Source: an uncultured Chloroflexota bacterium (GTDB lineage Bacteria > Chloroflexota > Dehalococcoidia > UBA2979). From it: a stretch of DNA of 5,902 nt. Positions 1 to 5,635 of this stretch are shown here, in pieces; positions within the stretch are counted from its first letter, which is position 1, and every line of letters starts with the position of its first letter. The stretch is taken from assembly GCA_902827055.1 (NCBI GenBank), contig CADEHD010000139.1:1-5902 (forward strand), in the 5' to 3' direction. Made by a program: the position numbers and the translations under genes. Under the pieces are notes generated by a model that worked only from the letters and a program-made list of their open reading frames with translations, searched no databases and had not been told where the DNA came from.

Positions 1-1
1 G

Positions 2-832
2 CCGACGATCATCGTCCTGCTCCTCATCACGACGATCCCCGCGATGGTACTGGCGTCCGGCGGCTGGCCCGATGTGCGGCTCGTCCTCTCGACGCTCCTC
101 GGTGGCTTCCTCTCGGCCGGCGGGGCCGCCGCGATCAACCAGTTCGCGGACCGCGACATCGACGGCATCATGCAACGCACGCGGCACCGCCCCATCCCGG
201 CTGGCGTCGTCCCGCCAGTGCACGCCGCATGGTTCGGGCTGGCGCTGGGTATCGCGTCGGTCGCGTGGCTCGCGTGGCAGGTCAACGCGGTGTCGGCAGC
301 CCTCGCCGCTGCCGCCATCGCGATGTACGCCGGGGTCTACACGTACGGCCTGAAGCGCACGACCGTCCAGAACATCGTCATCGGGGGCGCTGCTGGAGCC
401 GCGCCCCCCGTCATCGGCTGGGCCGCGGTCACGGGCACGATCAACGTCGAGGCGCTCCTGCTGTTCCTCATCGTGTTCTACTGGACCCCGCCCCACTTCT
501 GGGCGCTCTCGCTGCGCCTCGAGGAGGACTACCGCGCCGCGGGCGTCCCGATGGGCCCCGTGGTCTGGGGCACCGACGAGACGAAGCGCCAGATTCTGCT
601 CTACTCGGTGCTGCTGGTGGCGGTCACGGTCGTCTTCGGGGCGGTCGCGCAGCTGCGCTGGCTCTACTTCGGCACGGCCGTCGCCGGCGGGCTCTGGTTC
701 ATCTGGCTCGCGATCCGGCTCCGCCGCGAGCAGGGCGGCCCCGACCAGGCCATGCCGCTGTTCTTCTTCTCGATGGTCTACCTGGCGGCGCTCTTCGCAT
801 CGATGATGGCCGACGAGCTGCTGCTCGGCTGA
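2..832 (+). CDS. ctaB: Protoheme IX farnesyltransferase (heme O synthase), 5' partial
   Basis: This UbiA-superfamily membrane prenyltransferase adds a farnesyl group to protoheme IX to make heme O, the precursor of heme A for terminal oxidases. The frame is open to the window edge, and the codons before the first Met (44) read PTIIVLLLITTIPA, which matches the usual N-terminal 'TKP' helix. The true start is therefore upstream, and 276 residues are present of roughly 290-310 expected. Numbering from Met at 44, the first substrate/Mg motif NxxxDxxxD is N32-D36-D40, followed by RTRHRPIPAG. Further family hallmarks are YTYGLKRTTVQN (99-110), FYWTPPHFWALS (145-156) and DYRAAGVPM (162-170). Several hydrophobic helices fit the family's multi-pass topology. 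The gene ends in TGA and converges with the ABC permease gene 149 bases away. No terminator with a T-tract follows it. The identification is very secure; only the start is missing. Confidence 0.96.
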   Translation, partial: PTIIVLLLITTIPAMVLASGGWPDVRLVLSTLLGGFLSAGGAAAINQFADRDIDGIMQRTRHRPIPAGVVPPVHAAWFGLALGIASVAWLAWQVNAVSAALAAAAIAMYAGVYTYGLKRTTVQNIVIGGAAGAAPPVIGWAAVTGTINVEALLLFLIVFYWTPPHFWALSLRLEEDYRAAGVPMGPVVWGTDETKRQILLYSVLLVAVTVVFGAVAQLRWLYFGTAVAGGLWFIWLAIRLRREQGGPDQAMPLFFFSMVYLAALFASMMADELLLG

Positions 833-981
833 CCCCCGGCCCCCGAGACGCGTCCCTGCAGGCCCCCCCCCGTGCGCCCGAGGGCGAGTCGCGCCCGCTG
901 CGCAGAGGCCGCAGGCGCCCCGCTGACGCGCCGCCGAGGGGTGGCGCGCCTCAAGCGGACCGAACCCAGTGACCGGACGAG
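833..981. other. Convergent intergenic spacer without a clear terminator
   Basis: This very GC-rich spacer lies between the 3' ends of ctaB (+) and the ABC permease (-). It contains a run of nine C (863-871) next to the 8-base palindrome CCTGCAGG (855-862). Two short GC stems follow: GGGCG/CGCCC at 882-896 and CTGCG/CGCAG at about 898-914. None has a following T-run on either strand, so I cannot call an intrinsic terminator. Termination here is either Rho-dependent or relies on weak stems. I see no credible coding potential. Confidence 0.5.
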
Positions 982-1755
982 CTAGCGCCGGGGCTCCCAG
1001 CGGAAGTACCGCGACGCGAACAGCGCCGCCGCGAGACCCCACGCTGCAACGATGGCCAGGTGCATCGGCTCGTACCCCAGTCCGCTCTCGAACGGATTGA
1101 AGGCGGTGCGTACGGCGATCGCCATGTGCCGCAGCGGGAACAGGCTCGCGAACGTCGTGAGCCACTCGGGCGCGGACTGCATGGGGATGAACAGGTCGGA
1201 GATAAAGGTCAACGGCAGCATGATCCCGTTCACCACCGCAGGCGCGGCATCCGAGTTCGGCACGATCGTGGCGACCGCGATCCCCATCGCGGCGAACGCG
1301 GCGGACCCCACGGCGAGCGCCAGCAACGCGGCCGGCAGGGTGCGCGTCGGCAAATCGACGCCGTAGAAGACCCATCCGAACGCGGCCACGATCACCACGA
1401 GCACCAGCCCGATCAGCACCGCGTGCAGCACCTTGCCGCCCAGCAGCGCCCACGCCGGCAGGGGCGTGCCGCGCAGCCGCTTCAGCTGTCCGAGATCCTG
1501 CGCGAACGCCACGTTCATCGCGACGTTCGTGTAGCAGGCGTTGATGACGGAGTAGGCGGCAATCGATGCCACGTAGTACGTGGCCATCGAGGTGGTGCCG
1601 CCCTCGACCGGGATCTCGCGGTTCCCGAACACAGCCGTGAACACCACGAGGAAGATCAGGGGGAAGATCGCCGTGAAGAACGCGCTCGCGGGGTTCCGCC
1701 GCATCGAGCGGTTTTCGTAGCCAACCTGGCGCAGCGCCAGACGCAAGCCGCTCAT
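982..1755 (-). CDS. ABC-2 type transporter permease
   Basis: This 257-residue integral membrane subunit should pair with the ATPase encoded just upstream to export a drug, lipid, polysaccharide or similar substrate; the substrate cannot be read from the sequence. About six hydrophobic segments are visible, near residues 24-43, 59-79, 104-130, 140-163, 171-191 and 231-248. The ABC-2 family stretch LKRLRGTPLPAWALLGGK (91-108) precedes the third, and FPLRHMAIAVR (206-216) lies in the usual loop before the last helix. The start is fixed by the ATGA overlap with the ATPase stop and by AGGAG at 1764-1768, eight bases upstream of the ATG. The frame stays open upstream of this ATG, but that part is antisense-like shadow over the ATPase gene and is not the real N-terminus. 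Length is normal for DrrB/YadH-type permeases. Confidence 0.93.
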   Translation of the reverse strand: MSGLRLALRQVGYENRSMRRNPASAFFTAIFPLIFLVVFTAVFGNREIPVEGGTTSMATYYVASIAAYSVINACYTNVAMNVAFAQDLGQLKRLRGTPLPAWALLGGKVLHAVLIGLVLVVIVAAFGWVFYGVDLPTRTLPAALLALAVGSAAFAAMGIAVATIVPNSDAAPAVVNGIMLPLTFISDLFIPMQSAPEWLTTFASLFPLRHMAIAVRTAFNPFESGLGYEPMHLAIVAAWGLAAALFASRYFRWEPRR

Positions 1756-2696
1756 GGGGTCATCTCCTCGGCGCGGGCCACCAGCTCCAGGTACACGTCC
1801 TCCAACGAGGGTCGCACGACGCGGAGGCCGGGCAGCTCGCGCCCGGCGGCTGCGGCCCACGCGACCAGCGGCGCGAGCACGCGCGTCGGCTCGGTCGTGT
1901 GGATCACGACGCGTCCCTGCTCGACGATCGCGTTGGCTGGCAGCTCCGGCGGTGTGCCCTCGCTGCCCCCGAACTCGAACTCGATGATCGCCGCACCGCC
2001 CGTGCCCATGAGCTCGTCCGGCGTCCCGAGGGCGATCAGACGACCGCGCGCCATGATCCCCACGCGATCCGCGAGCTGCTGCGCCTCGTCGAGGTAGTGC
2101 GTGGTCAGCAGCACGGTCTTCCCGAGCGAGCGCAGGCCACGCACCATGTCCCACGCCTCGCGACGCGCGTTCGGGTCGAAGCCCGTCGTGGGCTCATCGA
2201 GGAACAGCAGCTCGGGGTCTCCGATGATCCCCAGCGCCACGTCGAGGCGTCGCCGCTGTCCGCCGGAGAGCCGCCGCACGCGCGTGCCTGCCTGCTCGCT
2301 CAGCCCCACCAGCGCCAGGGCCTCCTGCGGCTCGAGCGGGTGCGGGAAGTACCCGGTGAACATCTGCACCATCTCGAGCACCGTGAGGTACTGGTCGGCG
2401 ACGGTCTCCTGCAGCACGATGCCCACGCGCTCCCGCAGCGCACGCTCCCCGAGCGCCGGATCGAACCCGAGCACCGTCACCTCGCCCGCCGAGCGCGGAC
2501 GGTACCCCTCGATGATCTCCACGGTCGTGGTCTTGCCCGCGCCGTTGGGGCCCAGCAGCGCGAACACCTCCCCGCGGTGGATGTCCAGGTCGAGGCCCCG
2601 CACGGCCTCGAAGTCCCCGTAGCTCCGACGCAGTCCGCGTACGCGGATGGCGAGTTCCCTCGTGGGTGGCTCGGGCGCGGCAATCGACGTAGTCAC
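1752..2696 (-). CDS. ABC-2 type transporter ATP-binding protein (DrrA/CcmA-like)
   Basis: This is the cytoplasmic nucleotide-binding subunit of the exporter, 314 residues from a GTG start. All ATPase motifs are intact: Walker A GPNGAGKTT (49-57), Q-loop Q96, signature LSGGQ (143-147), Walker B LLFLDEP (163-169), D-loop TTGFDP (170-175) and H-loop H200 in TTHYLDEAQ. A C-terminal domain of about 85 residues ends in SLEDVYLELV (297-306), the usual tail of the drug-exporter (DrrA) class. I prefer the GTG at 2696 because GGGAG sits just upstream and the ABC domain begins normally soon after. The frame is open to an ATG at 2831, but that extension is composition-biased and would run through the 2716-2740 hairpin. 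The stop overlaps the permease start by four bases, so the two are translationally coupled. Confidence 0.93.
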   Translation of the reverse strand: MTTSIAAPEPPTRELAIRVRGLRRSYGDFEAVRGLDLDIHRGEVFALLGPNGAGKTTTVEIIEGYRPRSAGEVTVLGFDPALGERALRERVGIVLQETVADQYLTVLEMVQMFTGYFPHPLEPQEALALVGLSEQAGTRVRRLSGGQRRRLDVALGIIGDPELLFLDEPTTGFDPNARREAWDMVRGLRSLGKTVLLTTHYLDEAQQLADRVGIMARGRLIALGTPDELMGTGGAAIIEFEFGGSEGTPPELPANAIVEQGRVVIHTTEPTRVLAPLVAWAAAAGRELPGLRVVRPSLEDVYLELVARAEEMTP

Positions 2697-2715
2697 GGTG
2701 CTCCCGACGTTGCAC

Positions 2716-2740
2716 GGCGGCGACCACACTGGTCGCCGCC
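2716..2740 (-). promoter_or_regulatory. Perfect 11-bp inverted repeat in the leader of the ABC operon
   Basis: GGCGGCGACCA and its exact complement TGGTCGCCGCC are separated by three bases. The repeat lies 20 bases upstream of the ATPase GTG start and about 10 bases upstream of its GGGAG ribosome-binding site. In RNA it would form a very stable hairpin. In DNA it has the geometry of an operator for a dimeric repressor. No T-run follows on either strand, which argues against an intrinsic terminator for the upstream cytochrome gene. Its position suits transcriptional or translational control of the exporter. The structure is seen directly; the role is inference. Confidence 0.55.
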
Positions 2741-2834
2741 CGCTCCGCATCGATGATCGCAGCGTGGCCGGTCGATGGGAAGCAAGGACGGTGGGAGGTC
2801 GCGTCGTGGGAAGTAGTACCGGCGGCGGCACCCC

Positions 2835-3560
2835 CTACGAGCGCGTCACCTCGACGCGTGCCGACTCTGCCAGCTCCACCTCCGCGAGCCACGCCGAGTG
2901 GTGGCGCGCCGCCCAGCGCCGCCGCACCCGTCCGCCGGTCATCCCACGCAGCGCCTCGCGCGTCGAGGGGTGCACCATCGCGAGGTACAGGTGCCCCAGC
3001 AGCACCGGGATGAAGAGCAGCGAGACCCAGGTGTGCAGCGGAAAGACCGACTCCACGAACTCCGCCGAGAAGAACGCCTTGCTGAAGAAGTTGATCCCCA
3101 GGACGACGCCAGTGCCCAGCAGCGCGGCAAGCGCACCCGCGGAGAGCAGCGCGTTCAGCTTCTGACCAGCATTGAACTTCCCCACGCGCGGCGGCACCGA
3201 GGCGCTCCCTACCCCTGTCAGCACGAGGTGCTGGAGCCACAGGTAGTCATCGATGGTGACGCGGATCAGCGCCCCCAGGTCCGCGCGCGCGTCGCGCCTC
3301 CCGAGGAGCGGCAGCACCACCACCACGATCGCAGCCAGCACCGCGAACCCGGTCACCACGTGCAGCAGCGCGAACACACGCTCGCCCGCGAACTGCGTCG
3401 CCTTCAGCGTCGGGAAGTAGTTGGTGAGCCCACTGCCGAGGAGCACGAGGAACGGCCCCGCCAGCACCCAGTGTGCGAGTCGCGTCGGCCAGGTGAAGCG
3501 CGCCACGTCGTCGTCCTCGGGCGTCACCGCTTCGAGGCGTCTCGCTACGTTGGGATCCAC
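2835..3560 (-). CDS. Membrane cytochrome b, formate dehydrogenase gamma-like (partner of the YedY-like enzyme)
   Basis: This di-heme cytochrome b is predicted to carry electrons between the quinone pool and the molybdoenzyme encoded immediately upstream. From the GTG at 3560 it has 241 residues with four main hydrophobic segments, near 30-47, 63-87, 134-156 and 176-197. Candidate heme histidines are H30 (RLAHW), H67 (ALLHVV), H176 (FPLHTW) and H190 (LLGHLY). The 14-residue spacing of the last pair matches the pair I recall as heme ligands in E. coli FdnI. The C-terminal pattern EALRGMTGG...RWAARHHSAWLAEV (203-228) is also typical of formate dehydrogenase gamma subunits. The start is uncertain. 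GTG at 3560 overlaps the upstream gene by 16 bases and has GGAAG about eight bases before it. GTG at 3527, 11 codons later, would leave a short gap. The frame remains open further upstream but is shadow there. No formate dehydrogenase catalytic gene is present. Confidence 0.85.
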   Translation of the reverse strand: MDPNVARRLEAVTPEDDDVARFTWPTRLAHWVLAGPFLVLLGSGLTNYFPTLKATQFAGERVFALLHVVTGFAVLAAIVVVVLPLLGRRDARADLGALIRVTIDDYLWLQHLVLTGVGSASVPPRVGKFNAGQKLNALLSAGALAALLGTGVVLGINFFSKAFFSAEFVESVFPLHTWVSLLFIPVLLGHLYLAMVHPSTREALRGMTGGRVRRRWAARHHSAWLAEVELAESARVEVTRS

Positions 3561-4174
3561 GCGTCGGTCTTCCAGCCGCGCTGCTCCCAGTAGCCCGTGT
3601 CCTGCACGTCGCGAAACTCGATGCGCGTAAGCCACTTCGCGCCTTTGTAGCCGAACATCCGAGGCATCACCACGCGCAAGGGCAGACCGTGGTCCGGCGA
3701 CAGCGGCGCGCCGTCCATGTCGTAGGCGATCATCGCATCGGGGAGGCGCGCCTGCTCGAGCGAGAGCGAGTCGCGATACGTCGCCCCCAGCGAGTGGAAC
3801 GTGATGTGGCTCGCCCGCGCCGCCGGCCGCGCGAGGTCGATGATCGACTGCAGCCGCACACCGTCCCACATCACGTCGTCGATGCCCCACCCCTCGACGC
3901 AGTGGAAGTCGCTGACCTGGCGGACGGCGGGCAGCGCACGCAGCTCGTCGTACGTCAGCGTGAGGGGACGCTCCACCAGCCCGTCAATCGTGAGGCGGTA
4001 CGTCGAGAAGTCGAACAGCGGTCGCGGGCGCTCGACGGTGTTGATACGCCAGCTGCCCATCGAGGCCACGGCACGCGTCCCCAGGAACGCGAGCAAGCCA
4101 CCGCCCGCAATCACTCCCAGGAAGCGCGCCCTCGAGAACAGCCGAATCGCCGCGGAAGCCGGACCCTGCGTCAT
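3545..4174 (-). CDS. Sulfite oxidase-like (YedY/MsrP-type) molybdopterin oxidoreductase
   Basis: This 209-residue protein has a single oxidoreductase molybdopterin-binding domain, the fold of sulfite oxidase and MsrP (YedY). The conserved Mo-ligand cysteine is C92 in FHCVEGW (91-96 region). Other family landmarks are the DHGLPLRVVMPRMFGYK stretch (161-177) and GAKWLTRIEF (178-187). E. coli MsrP reduces oxidised methionine in periplasmic proteins; the substrate here is unknown. The N-terminus has a basic segment followed by a hydrophobic stretch (17-32), SRARFLGVIAGGG, which looks like a Tat signal whose twin arginine is R-A instead of R-R. The ATG at 4174 has a weak GGGGTGA-type ribosome-binding site. 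The next gene, a cytochrome b, overlaps or abuts the 3' end, so the two probably form one membrane complex. The usual YedY partner, MsrQ (YedZ), is absent. Confidence 0.9.
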   Translation of the reverse strand: MTQGPASAAIRLFSRARFLGVIAGGGLLAFLGTRAVASMGSWRINTVERPRPLFDFSTYRLTIDGLVERPLTLTYDELRALPAVRQVSDFHCVEGWGIDDVMWDGVRLQSIIDLARPAARASHITFHSLGATYRDSLSLEQARLPDAMIAYDMDGAPLSPDHGLPLRVVMPRMFGYKGAKWLTRIEFRDVQDTGYWEQRGWKTDAWIPT

Positions 4175-4269
4175 GTGTCACCCCGGTCGTGGTACGCCCA
4201 CATCGAGTGTACGCGCGTGCACGAAGCCCGGATGACGAATCTGACGCGGTTCAGGCCGGGCGAACCCGC
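4175..4269. other. Spacer between greA-like gene and the molybdoenzyme gene
   Basis: This 95-base gap separates two minus-strand genes. It carries a 16-base near-palindrome GTGTACGCGCGTGCAC (4207-4222), with one non-Watson-Crick pair, and a weak GGTTC/GAACC inverted pair (about 4249-4267) directly after the greA-like stop. On the minus strand TACACT within the near-palindrome could act as a -10 element for the molybdoenzyme gene, but I find no matching -35. The site may be a promoter/operator; evidence is thin. Confidence 0.25.
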
Positions 4270-5070
4270 CTAGTCGATGACCTCGAGCAGGCGGAAGTGC
4301 AGGCGCCCGGACGGCGCCTCGACGAACACCTCTTCGCCGGTGCGGCGGTTGATCACCGCGTGCCCCACGGGCGACTCCACCGAGATCTTGCCCTTGGCCG
4401 GGTCCACCTCGTTCGGGGAGACCAGGTGGAACGTCTGCTCCTTCTCGGAGCTCACGTTGAGGAGCTTCACCGTCGACCCGACGTTCGCGCGCCCCTGCTT
4501 CTGCGAGGGATCGATGATCACAGCGTGGCGCAGCCGCGCCTCGATGTCGCGGATGCGCGCCTCCAGGTGCGCCTGGGCGTCGCGCGCGGCATCGAGCGGC
4601 GCGTTCTCGCGGAAGTCCTTGTCGGCCATCGCCGCGCGGAGCTCCTCCGCGATGCGCGGCCGCTCCGACTTCAGGTCCTCGAGTTCCTTCTCGAGCGCCG
4701 CCAGCCCCTCGACGGTCATCTTGTAGGCTTCGCCGCCCAGTTCGACCACCGCGCTGTCGCCGCGCGCGCCGCCGGCGCTGGGCCCGAGGTGCAGCGCGGG
4801 CACGAGGTTCTCCGACGTGAACGCCAGCCGCGAGGCGTACGCAAGGAACGCGCGCACCGGCTCAAGCTGGGTCGCGTCCTCGACGCTGTCGTGCTGGAAC
4901 TGCGCCGCGAAGCGCGCCACGTCCCTCGCCGACAGCTCGCCGATCGGGCGCTCCGGCCCGAACGCCTCGATGAAGGCGTCGATCTGCGGCCGCTCTTCGC
5001 GCGCCTTCTCCGGGTCGATGCTCTGCACAAAGTGGGCGAGTGCCTCGCCAGCGGTCATCCGTTCCGCCAT
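4270..5070 (-). CDS. greA: GreA/GreB-family transcription elongation factor with N-terminal recombinase-like extension
   Basis: GreA-type factors enter the RNA polymerase secondary channel and stimulate transcript cleavage in stalled complexes. This protein has 266 residues, about 100 more than typical GreA (about 158). Residues 118-185 form the GreA coiled coil, beginning MTVEGLAALEKELEDLK. The tip reads DKDFRENAP, keeping the acidic pair D152 and E155 equivalent to the catalytic D41 and E44 of E. coli GreA. Residues 186-266 match the FKBP-like C-terminal domain, with SPVGHAVI and a final LHFRLLEV. Residues 5-96 are an added alpha-helical region (FIEAFGPERPIGELSARDVARF, then EPVRAFLAYASRLAFTSENL in part) that resembles the core-binding domain of tyrosine recombinases, without any catalytic domain. 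The start is fixed by GGAGG at 5078-5082, seven bases before ATG 5070. The gene diverges from rsmG. It may be the main GreA or a specialised paralogue; the rest of the genome would decide. Confidence 0.92.
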   Translation of the reverse strand: MAERMTAGEALAHFVQSIDPEKAREERPQIDAFIEAFGPERPIGELSARDVARFAAQFQHDSVEDATQLEPVRAFLAYASRLAFTSENLVPALHLGPSAGGARGDSAVVELGGEAYKMTVEGLAALEKELEDLKSERPRIAEELRAAMADKDFRENAPLDAARDAQAHLEARIRDIEARLRHAVIIDPSQKQGRANVGSTVKLLNVSSEKEQTFHLVSPNEVDPAKGKISVESPVGHAVINRRTGEEVFVEAPSGRLHFRLLEVID

Positions 5071-5197
5071 GACGCGGCCTCCGCTTCCGGCACGCCGCCC
5101 AATGGAGGCAGGGCGTGAATACGCGTACTGTCGAGGTTGCGCGCGGCGCCGTCCCTGCACGCACCTTGAGTCTCTAGGAGTGGTTGCCCGGGTGTCA
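5071..5197. promoter_or_regulatory. Divergent intergenic region between greA-like gene and rsmG
   Basis: Both flanking genes start outward from this 127-base gap, so promoters for both should lie here. It includes the short palindrome TACGCGTA (about 5118-5125) and, toward rsmG, AGGAG at 5176-5180. I could not identify convincing -35/-10 pairs on either strand; the high GC makes any assignment unsafe. The inference of two divergent promoters rests on gene layout alone. Confidence 0.4.
5078..5082 (-). promoter_or_regulatory. Shine-Dalgarno site that fixes the GreA-like start
   Basis: GGAGG on the minus strand, spaced seven bases from ATG 5070. The frame stays open upstream to about 5238, but this site and the low-quality upstream peptide make 5070 the clear start. 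A second in-frame ATG at 5058 has no comparable site. Confidence 0.75.
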
Positions 5198-5635
5198 ATG
5201 CAGAACGGTCCCTCGCCAGAGGCCCTTCCGCTCCTCATCGCCTTGCGCCAGGAGGCGACGCGCGTCGGGCTGCACCCCGCCGAGCACCCGCTCGACGCCG
5301 AGACCGAGTCGCGCTTCGCCCGCTACTACGCCCTGCTCCTCGAGTGGAACGAACGCGCCGGGCTCACCACGGTCACCGATCCCGTCGAGGTGGCACAACG
5401 CCACTTTGGCGAGTCGCTGGCCCTCGCCGAAGTGTTACGTCACGCCGAGGTACTCACCCCCGGCGCACGCCTCATCGACCTCGGTGCGGGCGCCGGCTTC
5501 CCCGGCCTGCCAATCGCGATCCTCGATTCGTCGCTGCAGGTCGTGCTCCTCGAGTCGCCAGGGCGGCGCGCCGACTTCCTGGCGGCCGACTTGGCCACCG
5601 GCGCGACGGGCGCCGGAGGATCCACCGGCACCTGA
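5198..5635 (+). pseudogene. rsmG: 16S rRNA (guanine527-N7)-methyltransferase, 3'-truncated at a junction
   Basis: RsmG (GidB) uses S-adenosylmethionine to make m7G527 in 16S rRNA. From ATG 5198 the frame gives 145 residues, against about 205-240 normally. Family features are present in order: RYYALLLEWNERAGLTTVTDP (part of 42-62), the RHFGESLAL segment (68-76), SAM-binding motif I IDLGAGAGFPGLP (93-105) and VVLLES..RRADFL (115-128). After residue 128, at base 5581, the peptide becomes AADLATGATGAGGSTGT and stops; this does not resemble RsmG, and the second half of the methyltransferase fold is missing. The sequence would not encode an active enzyme as it stands. An in-frame GTG at 5192 is an alternative start, 11 bases after AGGAG (5176-5180); the ATG has no good site of its own. 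The truncation coincides with a change to unrelated DNA, so an intact rsmG probably exists in the source genome. Confidence 0.85.

Noticed and set aside
863..871. Run of nine C as a slippage or regulatory site
   Set aside because: It lies in a noncoding spacer, so no frameshift consequence; most likely a simple homopolymer in GC-rich DNA, with some risk of a length error.
229..972. Long plus-strand open frame overlapping ctaB
   Set aside because: Arginine/glycine-rich shadow of ctaB in another frame; no domain character, and the ctaB frame has unmistakable motifs.
1060..2756. Long plus-strand open frames antisense to the ABC transporter genes (1060-2097 and 1899-2756)
   Set aside because: High-GC antisense shadows with His/Arg-rich low-complexity translations; the minus-strand frames carry all ABC motifs.
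2816..2831. GTGCCG-CCGC-CGGTAC stem just after the cytochrome b stop as a terminator
   Set aside because: Only six pairs including one G-U and no T-run, so not convincing as an intrinsic terminator.
982..2831. ABC transporter as a dedicated heme or cytochrome c maturation exporter because ctaB is adjacent
   Set aside because: The genes are convergent, not co-transcribed, and the ATPase/permease look like the general ABC-2 drug-export class with no heme-specific feature.
2194..3240. Minus-strand frame spanning the ATPase/cytochrome boundary
   Set aside because: It overlaps two well-supported genes in a different frame and gives an Arg/Gly/Ala-rich translation typical of a GC-driven shadow.
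3561..3890. Upstream extension of the cytochrome b frame
   Set aside because: It lies entirely within the molybdoenzyme gene, whose frame is clearly coding; the extension has no cytochrome features.
4189..5118. 309-codon plus-strand frame antisense to the GreA-like gene
   Set aside because: Leu/Arg-rich shadow; the opposite strand has a perfect ribosome-binding site and recognisable GreA.
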